The notes: generated by a model from the letters alone, not told the origin. Shown: positions 1 to 6,571, numbered from the stretch's first letter. The stretch is 6,605 nt of DNA from Actinomycetes bacterium (GCA_021808425.1 JAKBBS010000185.1:1-6605); one strand, 5' to 3'. A program made the numbers and translations.

Positions 1-105
1 CAGCACCGGGAACGACACGAGGGAGCCTCCGCCAGCTACGCCGTTGATGAAACCGGCGCCGAGTCCGGCCGCTCCCAGCAGTCCAAGCTGGGCCCCGTCC
101 ACCAC
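1..105 (-). CDS. TauE/SafE (TSUP) family membrane transporter, N-terminal fragment
   Basis: The minus strand reads about 35 codons from a GTG at 105-103 to the window edge without a stop. The visible peptide is hydrophobic and contains GAGFINGVAGGGSLVSFPVL, the first membrane segment and Gly-rich signature of the TSUP family (YfcA-like subgroup with the 'GFINxxAGGGS' pattern). Members are multi-helix inner-membrane proteins, several implicated in export of sulfite, sulfoacetate or other organosulfur anions; the substrate here cannot be told. The frame is closed upstream by a TAG at 153-151, so the start must lie within 150-100; the only plausible codons are the tandem GTGs at 105 and 102. There is no Shine-Dalgarno sequence, but TAACGT (115-110 on this strand) ends 7 nt before the second GTG, compatible with a leaderless start at 102. 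The rest of the gene lies left of the window. Family is seen in the sequence; substrate is unknown. Confidence 0.8.
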   Translation of the reverse strand, partial: MVDGAQLGLLGAAGLGAGFINGVAGGGSLVSFPVL

Positions 106-163
106 CGGGACGTTACCACGCCGCCCCGGGCGCTGGCCGCTGCGGTGGACCTACTGTGTAGCC
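106..163. promoter_or_regulatory. Divergent intergenic region with two possible -10 boxes
   Basis: This 58-bp gap separates the TSUP transporter (minus) from the metallo-hydrolase (plus). On the plus strand TACTGT (152-157) fits the TANNNT -10 pattern and is followed by 6 nt and then the hydrolase ATG at 164. On the minus strand TAACGT (115-110) is followed by 7 nt and then the second GTG (102) of the transporter. Neither gene has a Shine-Dalgarno sequence at normal spacing and no -35 box is recognisable. This is what leaderless actinobacterial promoters look like, but six-base matches are weak evidence. Confidence 0.4.
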
Positions 164-1093
164 ATGCTCAGCTATATAGGACCCGGGGTGCTTGAAGTCG
201 ACACGCTTCTCGGAGGCTGGGAGAAGGTGACGGCCGGCTACCTGGTCGAGGGTCCGGCGCCGGTGCTCGTCGAGACCGGCAGTCAGTCGTCGGTGCCCAC
301 CCTGCTCGAAGCACTCGCACGTCACGGCGTCGCAGCAACGGACCTTGCCGGGATAGCGGTGACCCACATCCATCTCGACCACGCAGGAGGGGTAGGCGAC
401 GTCGCGCGTGCCTTCCCGAACGCGACCGTCTACGTGCACGAGAAAGGCGCACGCCACCTTGTCGACCCCGAGCGGCTGGTCCGCTCAGCGGCGATGGTCT
501 ACGGCGACCTTCTCGACTCGCTTTACGGGCGACTCGATCCGACCCCCGCCGAGCGGGTCCACGTGCTCGAAGACGGCGAGGAGATTCGTGTGGGCTCCGG
601 GCGGACGCTGACGACGATCGATTCGCCGGGCCACGCGAAGCATCACCTGGCTCTCCACGACAGCGAGAGCGGCATCATCTTCGCGGGCGACGCCGTCGGT
701 GTGCGCCTACCCGACGCCGGGGTCCTCCGTCCCGCCACGCCCCCCGCCGACTTCGACCTGGACCAGGCGGTCAACTCGCTTCACAAGTTCGCCGCTCGAA
801 GCCCGAGCGGCATCGCCCTCGCCCACTACGGCCTTCTCGGGGATCCCGCCGGCCTGTTGGGGGAGGCCGAGTCGACGCTTCGCGACTGGGCGGCGACAGC
901 CGAGGCGGCGTGGCGAGAGGGAGAGGACATCGCGCATGCGCTCACCGATCGCTTCGGCGCCCAGATCGAAGGGGTCGCAGAGGAGCACAGGGCGAAGCTG
1001 GAGACGCTCAACGGTATCCATTCGAATGCCGCAGGCTTGAAGCGCTGGCTGGAGACCACCAAAGGAGACACCGCCCGCCCCCATCCTCACTGA
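164..1093 (+). CDS. Metallo-beta-lactamase-fold metallo-hydrolase
   Basis: A 309-residue, probably cytoplasmic hydrolase of the glyoxalase II-like MBL superfamily. The binuclear metal site is complete: H68-x-H70-x-D72-H73 in the THIHLDH motif, H157 in SPGHAKHH, D176 in FAGDAVG and H221 in ALAHYG. The N-terminal strands (EVDTLLGG, GYLVEG, VLVETG) are typical, and residues from about 230 on form a charged helical C-terminal extension. No signal peptide is seen. The superfamily hydrolyses thioesters, lactones, phosphoesters or oxidises persulfides; nothing here identifies the substrate. The frame is open back to an ATG at 44, but the 40 extra residues are Pro/Ser/Arg-rich, lack family resemblance and lie antisense to the TSUP start, so ATG 164, immediately before MLSYIGPGVLEVDTL, is preferred. 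There is no Shine-Dalgarno; TACTGT 6 nt upstream suggests a leaderless message. It converges on the ABC exporter with a 36-bp gap. Confidence 0.9.
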   Translation: MLSYIGPGVLEVDTLLGGWEKVTAGYLVEGPAPVLVETGSQSSVPTLLEALARHGVAATDLAGIAVTHIHLDHAGGVGDVARAFPNATVYVHEKGARHLVDPERLVRSAAMVYGDLLDSLYGRLDPTPAERVHVLEDGEEIRVGSGRTLTTIDSPGHAKHHLALHDSESGIIFAGDAVGVRLPDAGVLRPATPPADFDLDQAVNSLHKFAARSPSGIALAHYGLLGDPAGLLGEAESTLRDWAATAEAAWREGEDIAHALTDRFGAQIEGVAEEHRAKLETLNGIHSNAAGLKRWLETTKGDTARPHPH

Positions 1094-1129
1094 GGCCTGC
1101 CCGGGTGCTGCCTTCACGGTGATGACCTC

Positions 1130-3004
1130 TCAGCCGGCCCCCGCCAGCTCGTCGCGGCGGTACTGGGTCTGATACAGGTCGGCGTACAGTCCGCCTTCGG
1201 CGATCAGCTGGCCGTGGGTGCCGCGCGCGACTATGCGACCCTCATCGAGGACCAGGATCTGGTCGGCTGCCTGGATTGTCGACAGTCGGTGGGCGATCAC
1301 GACCGAGGTCCGACCATGTAGGGCGGCTGCCAGCGCCTGCTGGACGGCGAGCTCCGTCTCGGAGTCGAGGTGGGCGGTGGCCTCGTCGAGGATCACGATG
1401 GAAGGGTCCTTCAAAAGAACGCGTGCTATGGCAAGGCGCTGCTTCTCCCCGCCTGACAGGCGGTAACCCCGTTCGCCGACGACGGTATCAAAGCCTTCGG
1501 GAAGCGCGGCCACCACGTCTGCTATGCGCGCCGCTTCGCATGCGGCGACGAGTTGCGCTTCTGAGGCGTCCGGGCGGGCGTAAAGGAGATTCGATCGGAT
1601 CGTGTCATGGAAAAGGTGGGCGTCCTGGCTGACAACGCCCACTCGGGAGCGAAGCGAGGCCATGGTCACGTCCCGCAGGTCCGTGCCGTCTACGGTGATC
1701 GAACCGTCGCTCACGTCGTAAAGGCGCGGCAGCAGGCTCGACAAGGTGGACTTGCCTGCACCGGAAGGTCCCACCAGCGCTGTCATCGTCCCCGGTTCGC
1801 AGACGAACGACACGTCGCGCAAGACCCACGGTCCGACGTCCGCGGACAGGTCGCCGTCTGAGCCGTCGCCGCGCGACTCCAAGGAAGCGACCGAGACCTC
1901 GGCCGGCGCCGGGTAGCGAAACCAGACGTCTGATGCGACGACACGCCCGGACACGGTCCCGAGCGGTTCCGCCCCCGGCCGGTCGGCGACCGTCGGGGTC
2001 GCGTCGAGCACCTCGAAGACCCTGTCGAAGCTCACGACCGCCCCGAGCAGGCTCACCCGTGTGCTCGCGAGGTCGGTGAGTGGTGAGTAGAGCCGGGTCA
2101 CGTATGCGGCGAGGGCCACGACCGTGCCGACGGCTAGATGCCCTGTAGCCGCCTCGCGGCCACCGAGCCAGTAGACGGCGGCGGTGCCGACAGCGCCGAC
2201 GAGCGCCAACGCTGTGAAGAGGTAGCGGCTGATCAGCGCGAGGCGCACCCCTGCGTCGCGGACCGCCCCGGCGCGCTGCGCGAACTCCTTGGACTCGTCC
2301 GAGGGCCGGCCGAACAGTTTGGAGAGCAGGGCGCCTCCGATGTTGAACTTCTCGGTCATTGTCACACTCATGGCCGAGTTGAACTGCATCTGACGGCGTG
2401 CCACTGTGCTTATCCGCCCGGCGAGGAGCCGGTCGACAACTATGAACGGGGGTACGACGACAAGAGCCAGTTCAGTGATCGAGGGGCTGAGCGCGAACAT
2501 CGGGATGAGCGTTGCGACGAGGGTGAGCACGTCAGAGACCACCGACGCAGCTGTGCCTACGGCGTTCTGCGCGTCGAGGACATCGTTGGTCAGCCTCGAC
2601 ATGAGCGAGCCGGTCTGGGTGCGGGTGAAGAATGCGATCGGCATCTGCTGGACGTGCTCGAACAGCGATACGCGAAGGTCGTAGATGATCCGCTCCCCGA
2701 TCAGCGACGCGAACCAACGGTTGAGCAGCGACAAGGCGGTAGTCGCCAGGGCAAGGCCGACCATCGCAGCGGCGATGACGTCTACCAGGCCCACGTTGTG
2801 GTGGCCGATACCCCGGTCGATAAGGTCGCGCACTAGCAGCGGTGGGACGGAGCCGATCCCTGCGGCTGCGGCGATGCTCAACAAGTACAACGCGAGACGT
2901 CCCCGGTAGGGGCGGAGGAACCGCCAGATCCTTCGCCGTGTACCGGGGCTGACCGGCGCCGCCTTGAGCGCGGCAAGGTCGAGCCGACGGTATGCCTTGC
3001 TCAC
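1130..3004 (-). CDS. ABC exporter half-transporter (permease-ATPase fusion)
   Basis: A 624-residue type IV (MsbA/Sav1866-like) ABC exporter: a membrane domain of about six helices (roughly residues 34-315) followed by a nucleotide-binding domain (about 352-612). All ATPase motifs are intact: A-loop Tyr364 in WFRYP, Walker A GPSGAGKS at 412-419, Q-loop Gln460 in SQDAHLFHD, signature LSGGE at 516-520, Walker B VILDE ending D540-E541, and switch His572 in AHRLST. A Gly/Asp/Ser-rich segment (about 368-393) sits between the A-loop and the next strand; I recall similar inserts in related actinobacterial exporters. It should act as a homodimer or with an unseen partner at the plasma membrane; the substrate (lipid, peptide or drug) cannot be inferred. 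The frame extends to a TTG at 3016, but that codon overlaps GGAGG, whose 5-nt spacing to GTG at 3004 makes GTG the start. No partner half-transporter lies next to it. Confidence 0.93.
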   Translation of the reverse strand: MSKAYRRLDLAALKAAPVSPGTRRRIWRFLRPYRGRLALYLLSIAAAAGIGSVPPLLVRDLIDRGIGHHNVGLVDVIAAAMVGLALATTALSLLNRWFASLIGERIIYDLRVSLFEHVQQMPIAFFTRTQTGSLMSRLTNDVLDAQNAVGTAASVVSDVLTLVATLIPMFALSPSITELALVVVPPFIVVDRLLAGRISTVARRQMQFNSAMSVTMTEKFNIGGALLSKLFGRPSDESKEFAQRAGAVRDAGVRLALISRYLFTALALVGAVGTAAVYWLGGREAATGHLAVGTVVALAAYVTRLYSPLTDLASTRVSLLGAVVSFDRVFEVLDATPTVADRPGAEPLGTVSGRVVASDVWFRYPAPAEVSVASLESRGDGSDGDLSADVGPWVLRDVSFVCEPGTMTALVGPSGAGKSTLSSLLPRLYDVSDGSITVDGTDLRDVTMASLRSRVGVVSQDAHLFHDTIRSNLLYARPDASEAQLVAACEAARIADVVAALPEGFDTVVGERGYRLSGGEKQRLAIARVLLKDPSIVILDEATAHLDSETELAVQQALAAALHGRTSVVIAHRLSTIQAADQILVLDEGRIVARGTHGQLIAEGGLYADLYQTQYRRDELAGAG

Positions 3005-3008
3005 ACGA

Positions 3009-3013
3009 ACCTC
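3009..3013 (-). promoter_or_regulatory. Shine-Dalgarno GGAGG deciding the ABC exporter start
   Basis: Read on the minus strand, GGAGG lies about 5 nt before the GTG at 3004-3002. A start at the upstream TTG (3016) would place this ribosome-binding site inside the coding sequence, so the GTG is favoured. Coordinates of the five bases are good to within one or two positions. Confidence 0.6.
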
Positions 3014-3076
3014 CAAATCATCAGGGCCTCAAGGTATCGGACGCAGCCTCGTTCACCGTTGGAGCATCATGGAGGG

Positions 3077-3568
3077 GTGGAGCCCCTAGAGTTGGAGCTG
3101 GTCACCAGAGAAGTCGCCAAGAGAGTGACTACTTCGCGACGCGCCGACCGCGACCGCCCGTGGGCGGACGGTTACCCGATGGACGGCGACCGGCGGGCTT
3201 GTATGGCATACCTTCGCCAGCTGCCGTTCTTCGGTGGCCGGTCCCGCACGGACCCGTTCGGTTACTACCAAATTTTAGCGGACGGCGTAGTAGTTGGTGG
3301 TATCGGCTTTCACGGACCGCCCCGGGGCGGCCTCGTCGAAGTGGGCTACGGGGTGGTCGAGTCGGTCAGGGGTCGGGGTCTCGCGACGGAGGCGCTACGA
3401 GAGATCATCCGCTTCGCACGTAACCATCCCGATGTGGTCACCGTTAGGGGTCGTACTTCTCCCGACAACGTCGCCTCGCAGAAAGTCATGCTTGCGTGTG
3501 GAATGTCCCTGGTCGGGCGAGACCCGGAGTTCCTGCGTTTCGAGATCTCAGCGCTCGATGGCAGCTAA
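3077..3568 (+). CDS. GNAT-family N-acetyltransferase (RimJ/RimL-like)
   Basis: About 163 residues, the usual length of a single-domain GNAT acetyltransferase, which transfers acetyl from acetyl-CoA to an amine (a protein N-terminus, small molecule or antibiotic). The acetyl-CoA pyrophosphate loop (motif A) is seen as VRGRGLATEAL around residues 97-107, preceded by the strand EVGYGVV. The following motif B, TSPDNVASQKVMLACGM (about 127-143), has the Asn-x-x-Ser and terminal Gly-Met typical of the RimJ/RimL (COG1670) group. The N-terminal part, with PWADGYPMDGD, matches a common uncharacterised bacterial subgroup. The substrate is unknown. The start is uncertain: the frame opens at TTG 3059, GTG 3077 has a Shine-Dalgarno-like GGAGG almost touching it, and TTG 3092 has GGAG 9 nt upstream. 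GTG 3077 is a compromise. Divergent from the ABC exporter across 72 bp in which I find no convincing promoter. Confidence 0.88.
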   Translation: MEPLELELVTREVAKRVTTSRRADRDRPWADGYPMDGDRRACMAYLRQLPFFGGRSRTDPFGYYQILADGVVVGGIGFHGPPRGGLVEVGYGVVESVRGRGLATEALREIIRFARNHPDVVTVRGRTSPDNVASQKVMLACGMSLVGRDPEFLRFEISALDGS

Positions 3569-3572
3569 CGAC

Positions 3573-3594
3573 AGGAGCGACGGTAACCTCCTTT
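3573..3594 (+). terminator. Weak hairpin plus short T run after the acetyltransferase
   Basis: AGGAG (3573-3577) and CTCCT (3588-3592) are perfect inverted repeats with a 10-nt loop, beginning 4 nt after the acetyltransferase TAA, and the right arm runs into TTT. The 5-bp stem and three-T tail are marginal for an intrinsic terminator. The AT-richer stretch that follows (about 3592-3607) could instead contribute to a promoter for the lipoprotein gene. Confidence 0.2.
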
Positions 3595-3659
3595 CTAATG
3601 ATTGATCGCGGAAATTCGTGTCGATGAGAGATGGAGCCGCGGGAAGGCGGAGCGCTCCC

Positions 3660-4298
3660 ATGGTTGTCAGGTCCGGTTTCGTCGCTGCCTGCGGGGTGTT
3701 CCTGGCGGCTTGCAGCTCATCGAGCCACGGTTCTTCAGCGTCGAATACGACGGCCCCGACCACGACCGTCGCTCCCGCCCCGACGAGTGGGGCCGGCAGT
3801 TCCACGCCGTCTAGCACTTCGAGTACCTCGACGACCACTTCAACGTCGACGACGATCCCGGGGCGGCAGTCGTGCGCTACCAGCGCCTTGACGGCCAGCG
3901 TCGGCAGCCCGAACGGGGCAGCCGGCAGCACCTACTACGTGCTCACGTTCACCAACACTTCGTCGACGGCGTGCATCATCAACGGGTACCCCGGCGTGTC
4001 GTACGTGGCAGGTTCAGATGGAACCCAGATCGGTGCCCCAGCTGCCCGTCTGCCGGGGACGGTCACAGCCATCACTGTTCAATCGGGAGCGTCGGCGTTC
4101 GCAACGCTGCGGGAGGTAGTGGCCGGGAACTATGGTTCGAGCTGCGGCCTCACGAACGTGGCGGGACTTCGGATCTACCCGCCGAACCAGACCGCTGCCT
4201 TGTTCGTCGCGCAGAAGACCCAGGGTTGCTCCAACTCTTCGGATCTCGTACTCCAGGTCGGCCCGTTTGCCTCTACCGCTGCGGGAGCTTCGTCTTAG
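3660..4298 (+). CDS. Secreted lipoprotein with DUF4232-like domain
   Basis: A 212-residue predicted lipoprotein. The signal peptide is short: Arg4, then a hydrophobic core (GFVAACGVFLA) ending in the lipobox Leu-Ala-Ala-Cys18, so Cys18 would be lipidated and the protein anchored outside the membrane. A low-complexity Ser/Thr/Pro/Ala tether (about 19-69) follows. The domain from about Cys72 to 206 has the DUF4232 pattern: a Cys-Ala-Thr start, YYVLTFTNTSSTAC, then Gly-Tyr-Pro-Gly. It has four cysteines (72, 105, 162, 190) that probably pair as two disulfides. Its function is unknown; such lipoproteins are frequent in actinobacteria. The frame opens at GTG 3618 (with ATG 3624), but ATG 3660 has GGAG at 3649-3652 with 7-nt spacing and gives a normal-length signal peptide, so it is chosen. 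It precedes the PilT-like gene on the same strand. Confidence 0.85.
   Translation: MVVRSGFVAACGVFLAACSSSSHGSSASNTTAPTTTVAPAPTSGAGSSTPSSTSSTSTTTSTSTTIPGRQSCATSALTASVGSPNGAAGSTYYVLTFTNTSSTACIINGYPGVSYVAGSDGTQIGAPAARLPGTVTAITVQSGASAFATLREVVAGNYGSSCGLTNVAGLRIYPPNQTAALFVAQKTQGCSNSSDLVLQVGPFASTAAGASS
3714..3866 (+). repeat. Low-complexity Ser/Thr linker coding region
   Basis: This part of the lipoprotein gene encodes a tether of almost only Ser, Thr, Ala, Pro and Gly. Between about 3811 and 3860 it is built from near-repeats of TCGA/ACGA/ACTTC-type triplets. Such tracts expand and contract easily, so the linker length probably varies among relatives. Confidence 0.6.
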
Positions 4299-4316
4299 AC
4301 ACGCCGGGTCCGACAC

Positions 4317-4340
4317 AAGCCGTTTGAACAGGGTCGGCTT
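4317..4340. other. Inverted repeat between lipoprotein and pilus ATPase genes
   Basis: AAGCCG (4317-4322) and CGGCTT (4335-4340) form a perfect 6-bp inverted repeat around a 12-nt loop, 18 nt after the lipoprotein stop. No T-run follows, so an intrinsic terminator is unlikely. CCGAC (4310-4314) can pair alternatively with GTCGG (4333-4337), overlapping the same arm. It may be a chance structure, a processing site or a weak regulatory hairpin. Confidence 0.25.
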
Positions 4341-4403
4341 CCGTCGGGTTTCATGGCCGGGTCGACCTATAGCTCCAGCCCGACCGTGCCGATAACGCGT
4401 TGT

Positions 4404-5507
4404 ATGTGGGATTTGGTGGAGGTGCTGACACACCTGGTAAAACTCGGCGGTTCAGACCTGCACGTGGGGGCGGGCAGCCTGCCGCGCGTCAGGATCAATA
4501 CCGATCTGCGCCCAGCACCTTTCCCCGCTGTCAGTGCCGAGGACATGGTCGCCGTTCTCGCAAAGATCGTTCCCCCGCAGAGGTGGGCAGAGTTCCAAAA
4601 GACGGGGGAGGCTGACTTTTCCCTCTCGCTGGCGGGGTTGGGCCGCTTCAGGGGTAACGCGTGTATGCAGCGGGGAACTGTTGCAGTTGTCCTGCGACGG
4701 GTGTTGCCCGTCGCCGTGACAGCGAAGGAGCTCGGACTTCCGCCGATCGTCACCAAACTCGCCGAGGAGCACCGCGGTCTGGTGCTCGTCACCGGTCCGA
4801 CTGGCAGCGGTAAGACCACGACCCTTGCCGCGATGATCGACCACATAAACGCGAACCGGGCGTGCAAGGTCGTGACCATCGAGGATCCCATCGAAGTGAT
4901 CCATACTGACAAGCGTTCCGTGATCTGGCAGCGCGAGATCGGGACCGACACCGAAGATTACGGCCAGGCGATGCGGCGGGTACTGCGCCAGGATCCCGAC
5001 GTGATCCTGGTCGGCGAGATGCGCGACGAGGAAACGGTTTCGGCTGCCCTCGCCGCAGCGGAGACGGGCCATCTCGTACTGTCTACGTTGCACACCACCA
5101 ACGCGATGGAGACGATCAACCGTGTCATCGACTTCTTCCCCCCATCGCAGAGCCATCAGGTCCGAATGGCACTAGCCGGAGCCTTGAAAGGGGTTATCAG
5201 CCAGCGCCTCGTGTTGACCAAAGACGGCCAGTCGCGCGTAGCCGCCGTCGAAGCGATGATCGTGACCGGCCGTATCGCTGACAGGATCATCGATCCGGAC
5301 AGTTCTGGTGACACAATCGACGAGCAGATAGCCGACGGCGATTATCACGGAATGCAGAGCTTTGATCAGGCGCTGCTGAAGTTGATTGTCGATGACCGCA
5401 TCAGCGTTCAAAGTGCGCTTTCGGCGTCTACGTCGCCGCACGACCTCCTCGTTGCGCTCGAAGCCGCCGGCATTTCTGTCAGGCGAGAGGCCGCTTCGGT
5501 CGCGTGA
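4404..5507 (+). CDS. PilT/PilU-family type IV pilus ATPase
   Basis: A 367-residue secretion-type ATPase of the PilT family, which forms a hexamer at the cytoplasmic base of type IV pili and normally powers pilus retraction. The N-terminal PAS-like half begins DLVEVLTHLVKLGGSDLHV, a hallmark of PilT. The motor half has Walker A GPTGSGKT (131-138, Lys137), Asp box TIEDPIE (158-164), Walker B VILVGEMRD with Glu205, and His box GHLVLSTLHTTN with His230. The end, GMQSFDQALLKLI and then SPHDLLVALEAAG, matches PilT tails. The segment aligned with the PilT retraction motif AIRNLIRE reads RIADRIID (about 290-297), so it is diverged. The frame opens at ATG 4353, but those 17 residues have no family counterpart, so ATG 4404 is preferred; neither start has a clear Shine-Dalgarno. 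No pilB, pilC or pilin gene is in the window. It converges with the LysR gene, 41 bp apart. Confidence 0.92.
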   Translation: MWDLVEVLTHLVKLGGSDLHVGAGSLPRVRINTDLRPAPFPAVSAEDMVAVLAKIVPPQRWAEFQKTGEADFSLSLAGLGRFRGNACMQRGTVAVVLRRVLPVAVTAKELGLPPIVTKLAEEHRGLVLVTGPTGSGKTTTLAAMIDHINANRACKVVTIEDPIEVIHTDKRSVIWQREIGTDTEDYGQAMRRVLRQDPDVILVGEMRDEETVSAALAAAETGHLVLSTLHTTNAMETINRVIDFFPPSQSHQVRMALAGALKGVISQRLVLTKDGQSRVAAVEAMIVTGRIADRIIDPDSSGDTIDEQIADGDYHGMQSFDQALLKLIVDDRISVQSALSASTSPHDLLVALEAAGISVRREAASVA

Positions 5508-5548
5508 CCGTCTGACCGCCTGGCCTCTCTCGATCTGGCCCAGCCGGG

Positions 5549-6514
5549 TTACCTCCAAATGGTCACGTAGACCGGCGGACGGAACCTGCTCGCCGGGACG
5601 GCACCGTCGCTTCTATGCATGGCCTGCACGGCTTCGGTGGTGGCGAGGAAGCGCATCAAAGCCGACACTCCGGGCGGACGCCGGTCGACTTTGAGCGCGC
5701 TCACATACCACATCAGCTGCACAGGGGTGGATTCGACCTCGAGGCGGCACAAGACACCACGTTCGATCTCGGTGTTCACGAGATGCGAGATGGCCGGGGC
5801 CACTCCGGCACCCGCTGCTGCCGCCGACCAGGCAGCGGCCTGGTTGGGGAACACCCTTACTTGGCGCTCGGGCACCCTCAGGTGCGCCATGAGCATCCCC
5901 ACTTCGCTCGACGGATCGATGCCCGACGGAGCTACGAGCCAGTCCTCACCGACGAGGCGGTCCCAGCGCAGCGGACCTCTGCGCGCCAGGTGGAAGTCGG
6001 GTGAAGCGACCACGACAAGGCCGTAGCGCATCATCGGGTCACAACTCAGCCCTTCAGCGGTGTCGCCGGCCAGGCGTGGACCAAAGCACACATCTGCGAG
6101 ACGTTCGTGGAGTAGCGCCGGCATCGCCGCGGATTCGGTTACGCCGAGGGTCGTCTCGACGTTCGAGCTCCGTGCGCTGAACGCGGCGAGAAGCGGCGGG
6201 GCGACGAACTCGGCGACCGTCGAAGTCGCTGCGGCACGCACACGCTCCGGGGCGCCGTTGGCGTGGCGTACTGCGGCCTCGCCTTCGGCGGCCAGGCCGA
6301 CAATCTGCGAGGCGATCGACACGAAGCGTTGTCCGGCAGGGCTGAGAGCCATACCCGTCGAAGTCCTTGTGACGAGCGGGTCGTCCAACTGGCGGCGAAG
6401 GGCTGCCAGCGCTCCCGATACCGCCGGCTCGCTCACCCCGAGCGCGTCCGCGGCGGCTTTCACGGATCCGAGGCGGGCGACCAGGACGAACGCCTCCAGC
6501 TGGGTCAGTGTCAT
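5549..6514 (-). CDS. LysR-type transcriptional regulator (CutR-like)
   Basis: A 321-residue LysR-type regulator. The winged helix-turn-helix occupies residues 1-61: TQLEAFVLVARLGSVKAAA, then the recognition helix region GVSEPAVSGALAALRRQL and the wing TRTSTGMALSPAG. The effector-binding domain covers about 92-300. The protein ends FRPPVYVTIW, a tail I recall in actinobacterial LysR proteins beside CO dehydrogenase (cut/cox) genes; this CutR resemblance is from memory. The start is ATG 6514, which places the HTH where LysR proteins usually have it; the Shine-Dalgarno is poor. Upstream lies a palindromic operator candidate and a plus-strand promoter element, the usual layout of a LysR gene divergent from its target. 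Being the likely activator of that target and repressor of itself is family knowledge, not shown here. The last codons contain GGAGG, but nothing credible is translated from it. Confidence 0.93.
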   Translation of the reverse strand: MTLTQLEAFVLVARLGSVKAAADALGVSEPAVSGALAALRRQLDDPLVTRTSTGMALSPAGQRFVSIASQIVGLAAEGEAAVRHANGAPERVRAAATSTVAEFVAPPLLAAFSARSSNVETTLGVTESAAMPALLHERLADVCFGPRLAGDTAEGLSCDPMMRYGLVVVASPDFHLARRGPLRWDRLVGEDWLVAPSGIDPSSEVGMLMAHLRVPERQVRVFPNQAAAWSAAAAGAGVAPAISHLVNTEIERGVLCRLEVESTPVQLMWYVSALKVDRRPPGVSALMRFLATTEAVQAMHRSDGAVPASRFRPPVYVTIWR

Positions 6515-6571
6515 CCGGCGTAGTCGGCTGTTCGCATCCGCACAGGTGTAGCACGTCGGACAAGGCTGCGA

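Noticed and set aside
172..179. CTATATAG palindrome as a minus-strand promoter for the TSUP gene
   Set aside because: It lies inside hydrolase codons 3-6, about 70 bp from the transporter start, with no -35 partner; 8-bp palindromes occur by chance.
1094..1129. Terminator between the convergent hydrolase and ABC exporter genes
   Set aside because: Only the CCCGGG palindrome is present; no stem of useful length and no T-run.
1825..1905. Gly/Asp/Ser-rich insert in the ABC ATPase domain as a possible novel domain
   Set aside because: Related actinobacterial exporters, as I recall, carry similar inserts at this place after the A-loop Tyr, so it appears to be a subgroup trait.
2138..2836. 232-codon plus-strand open frame inside the ABC exporter
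   Set aside because: It is antisense to a membrane domain with conserved exporter motifs; the His/Asp/Arg-rich product looks like a codon-bias shadow.
5508..5548. Bidirectional terminator between the PilT-like and LysR genes
   Set aside because: CTGGCC and GGCCCAG can pair with one bulged base, but there is no T-run on either side.
5172..5558. Minus-strand reading frame starting TTG 5558 with GGAGG nearby, overlapping the end of the LysR gene
   Set aside because: It runs antisense through the PilT-like ATPase, whose motifs are complete, and its product is Arg-rich and unlike any family I recognise.
6054..6563. Long open frames on both strands opposite or within the LysR gene
   Set aside because: Arg/Ser/Ala-rich shadows of a GC-rich gene; the LysR frame has a clear HTH and effector domain.
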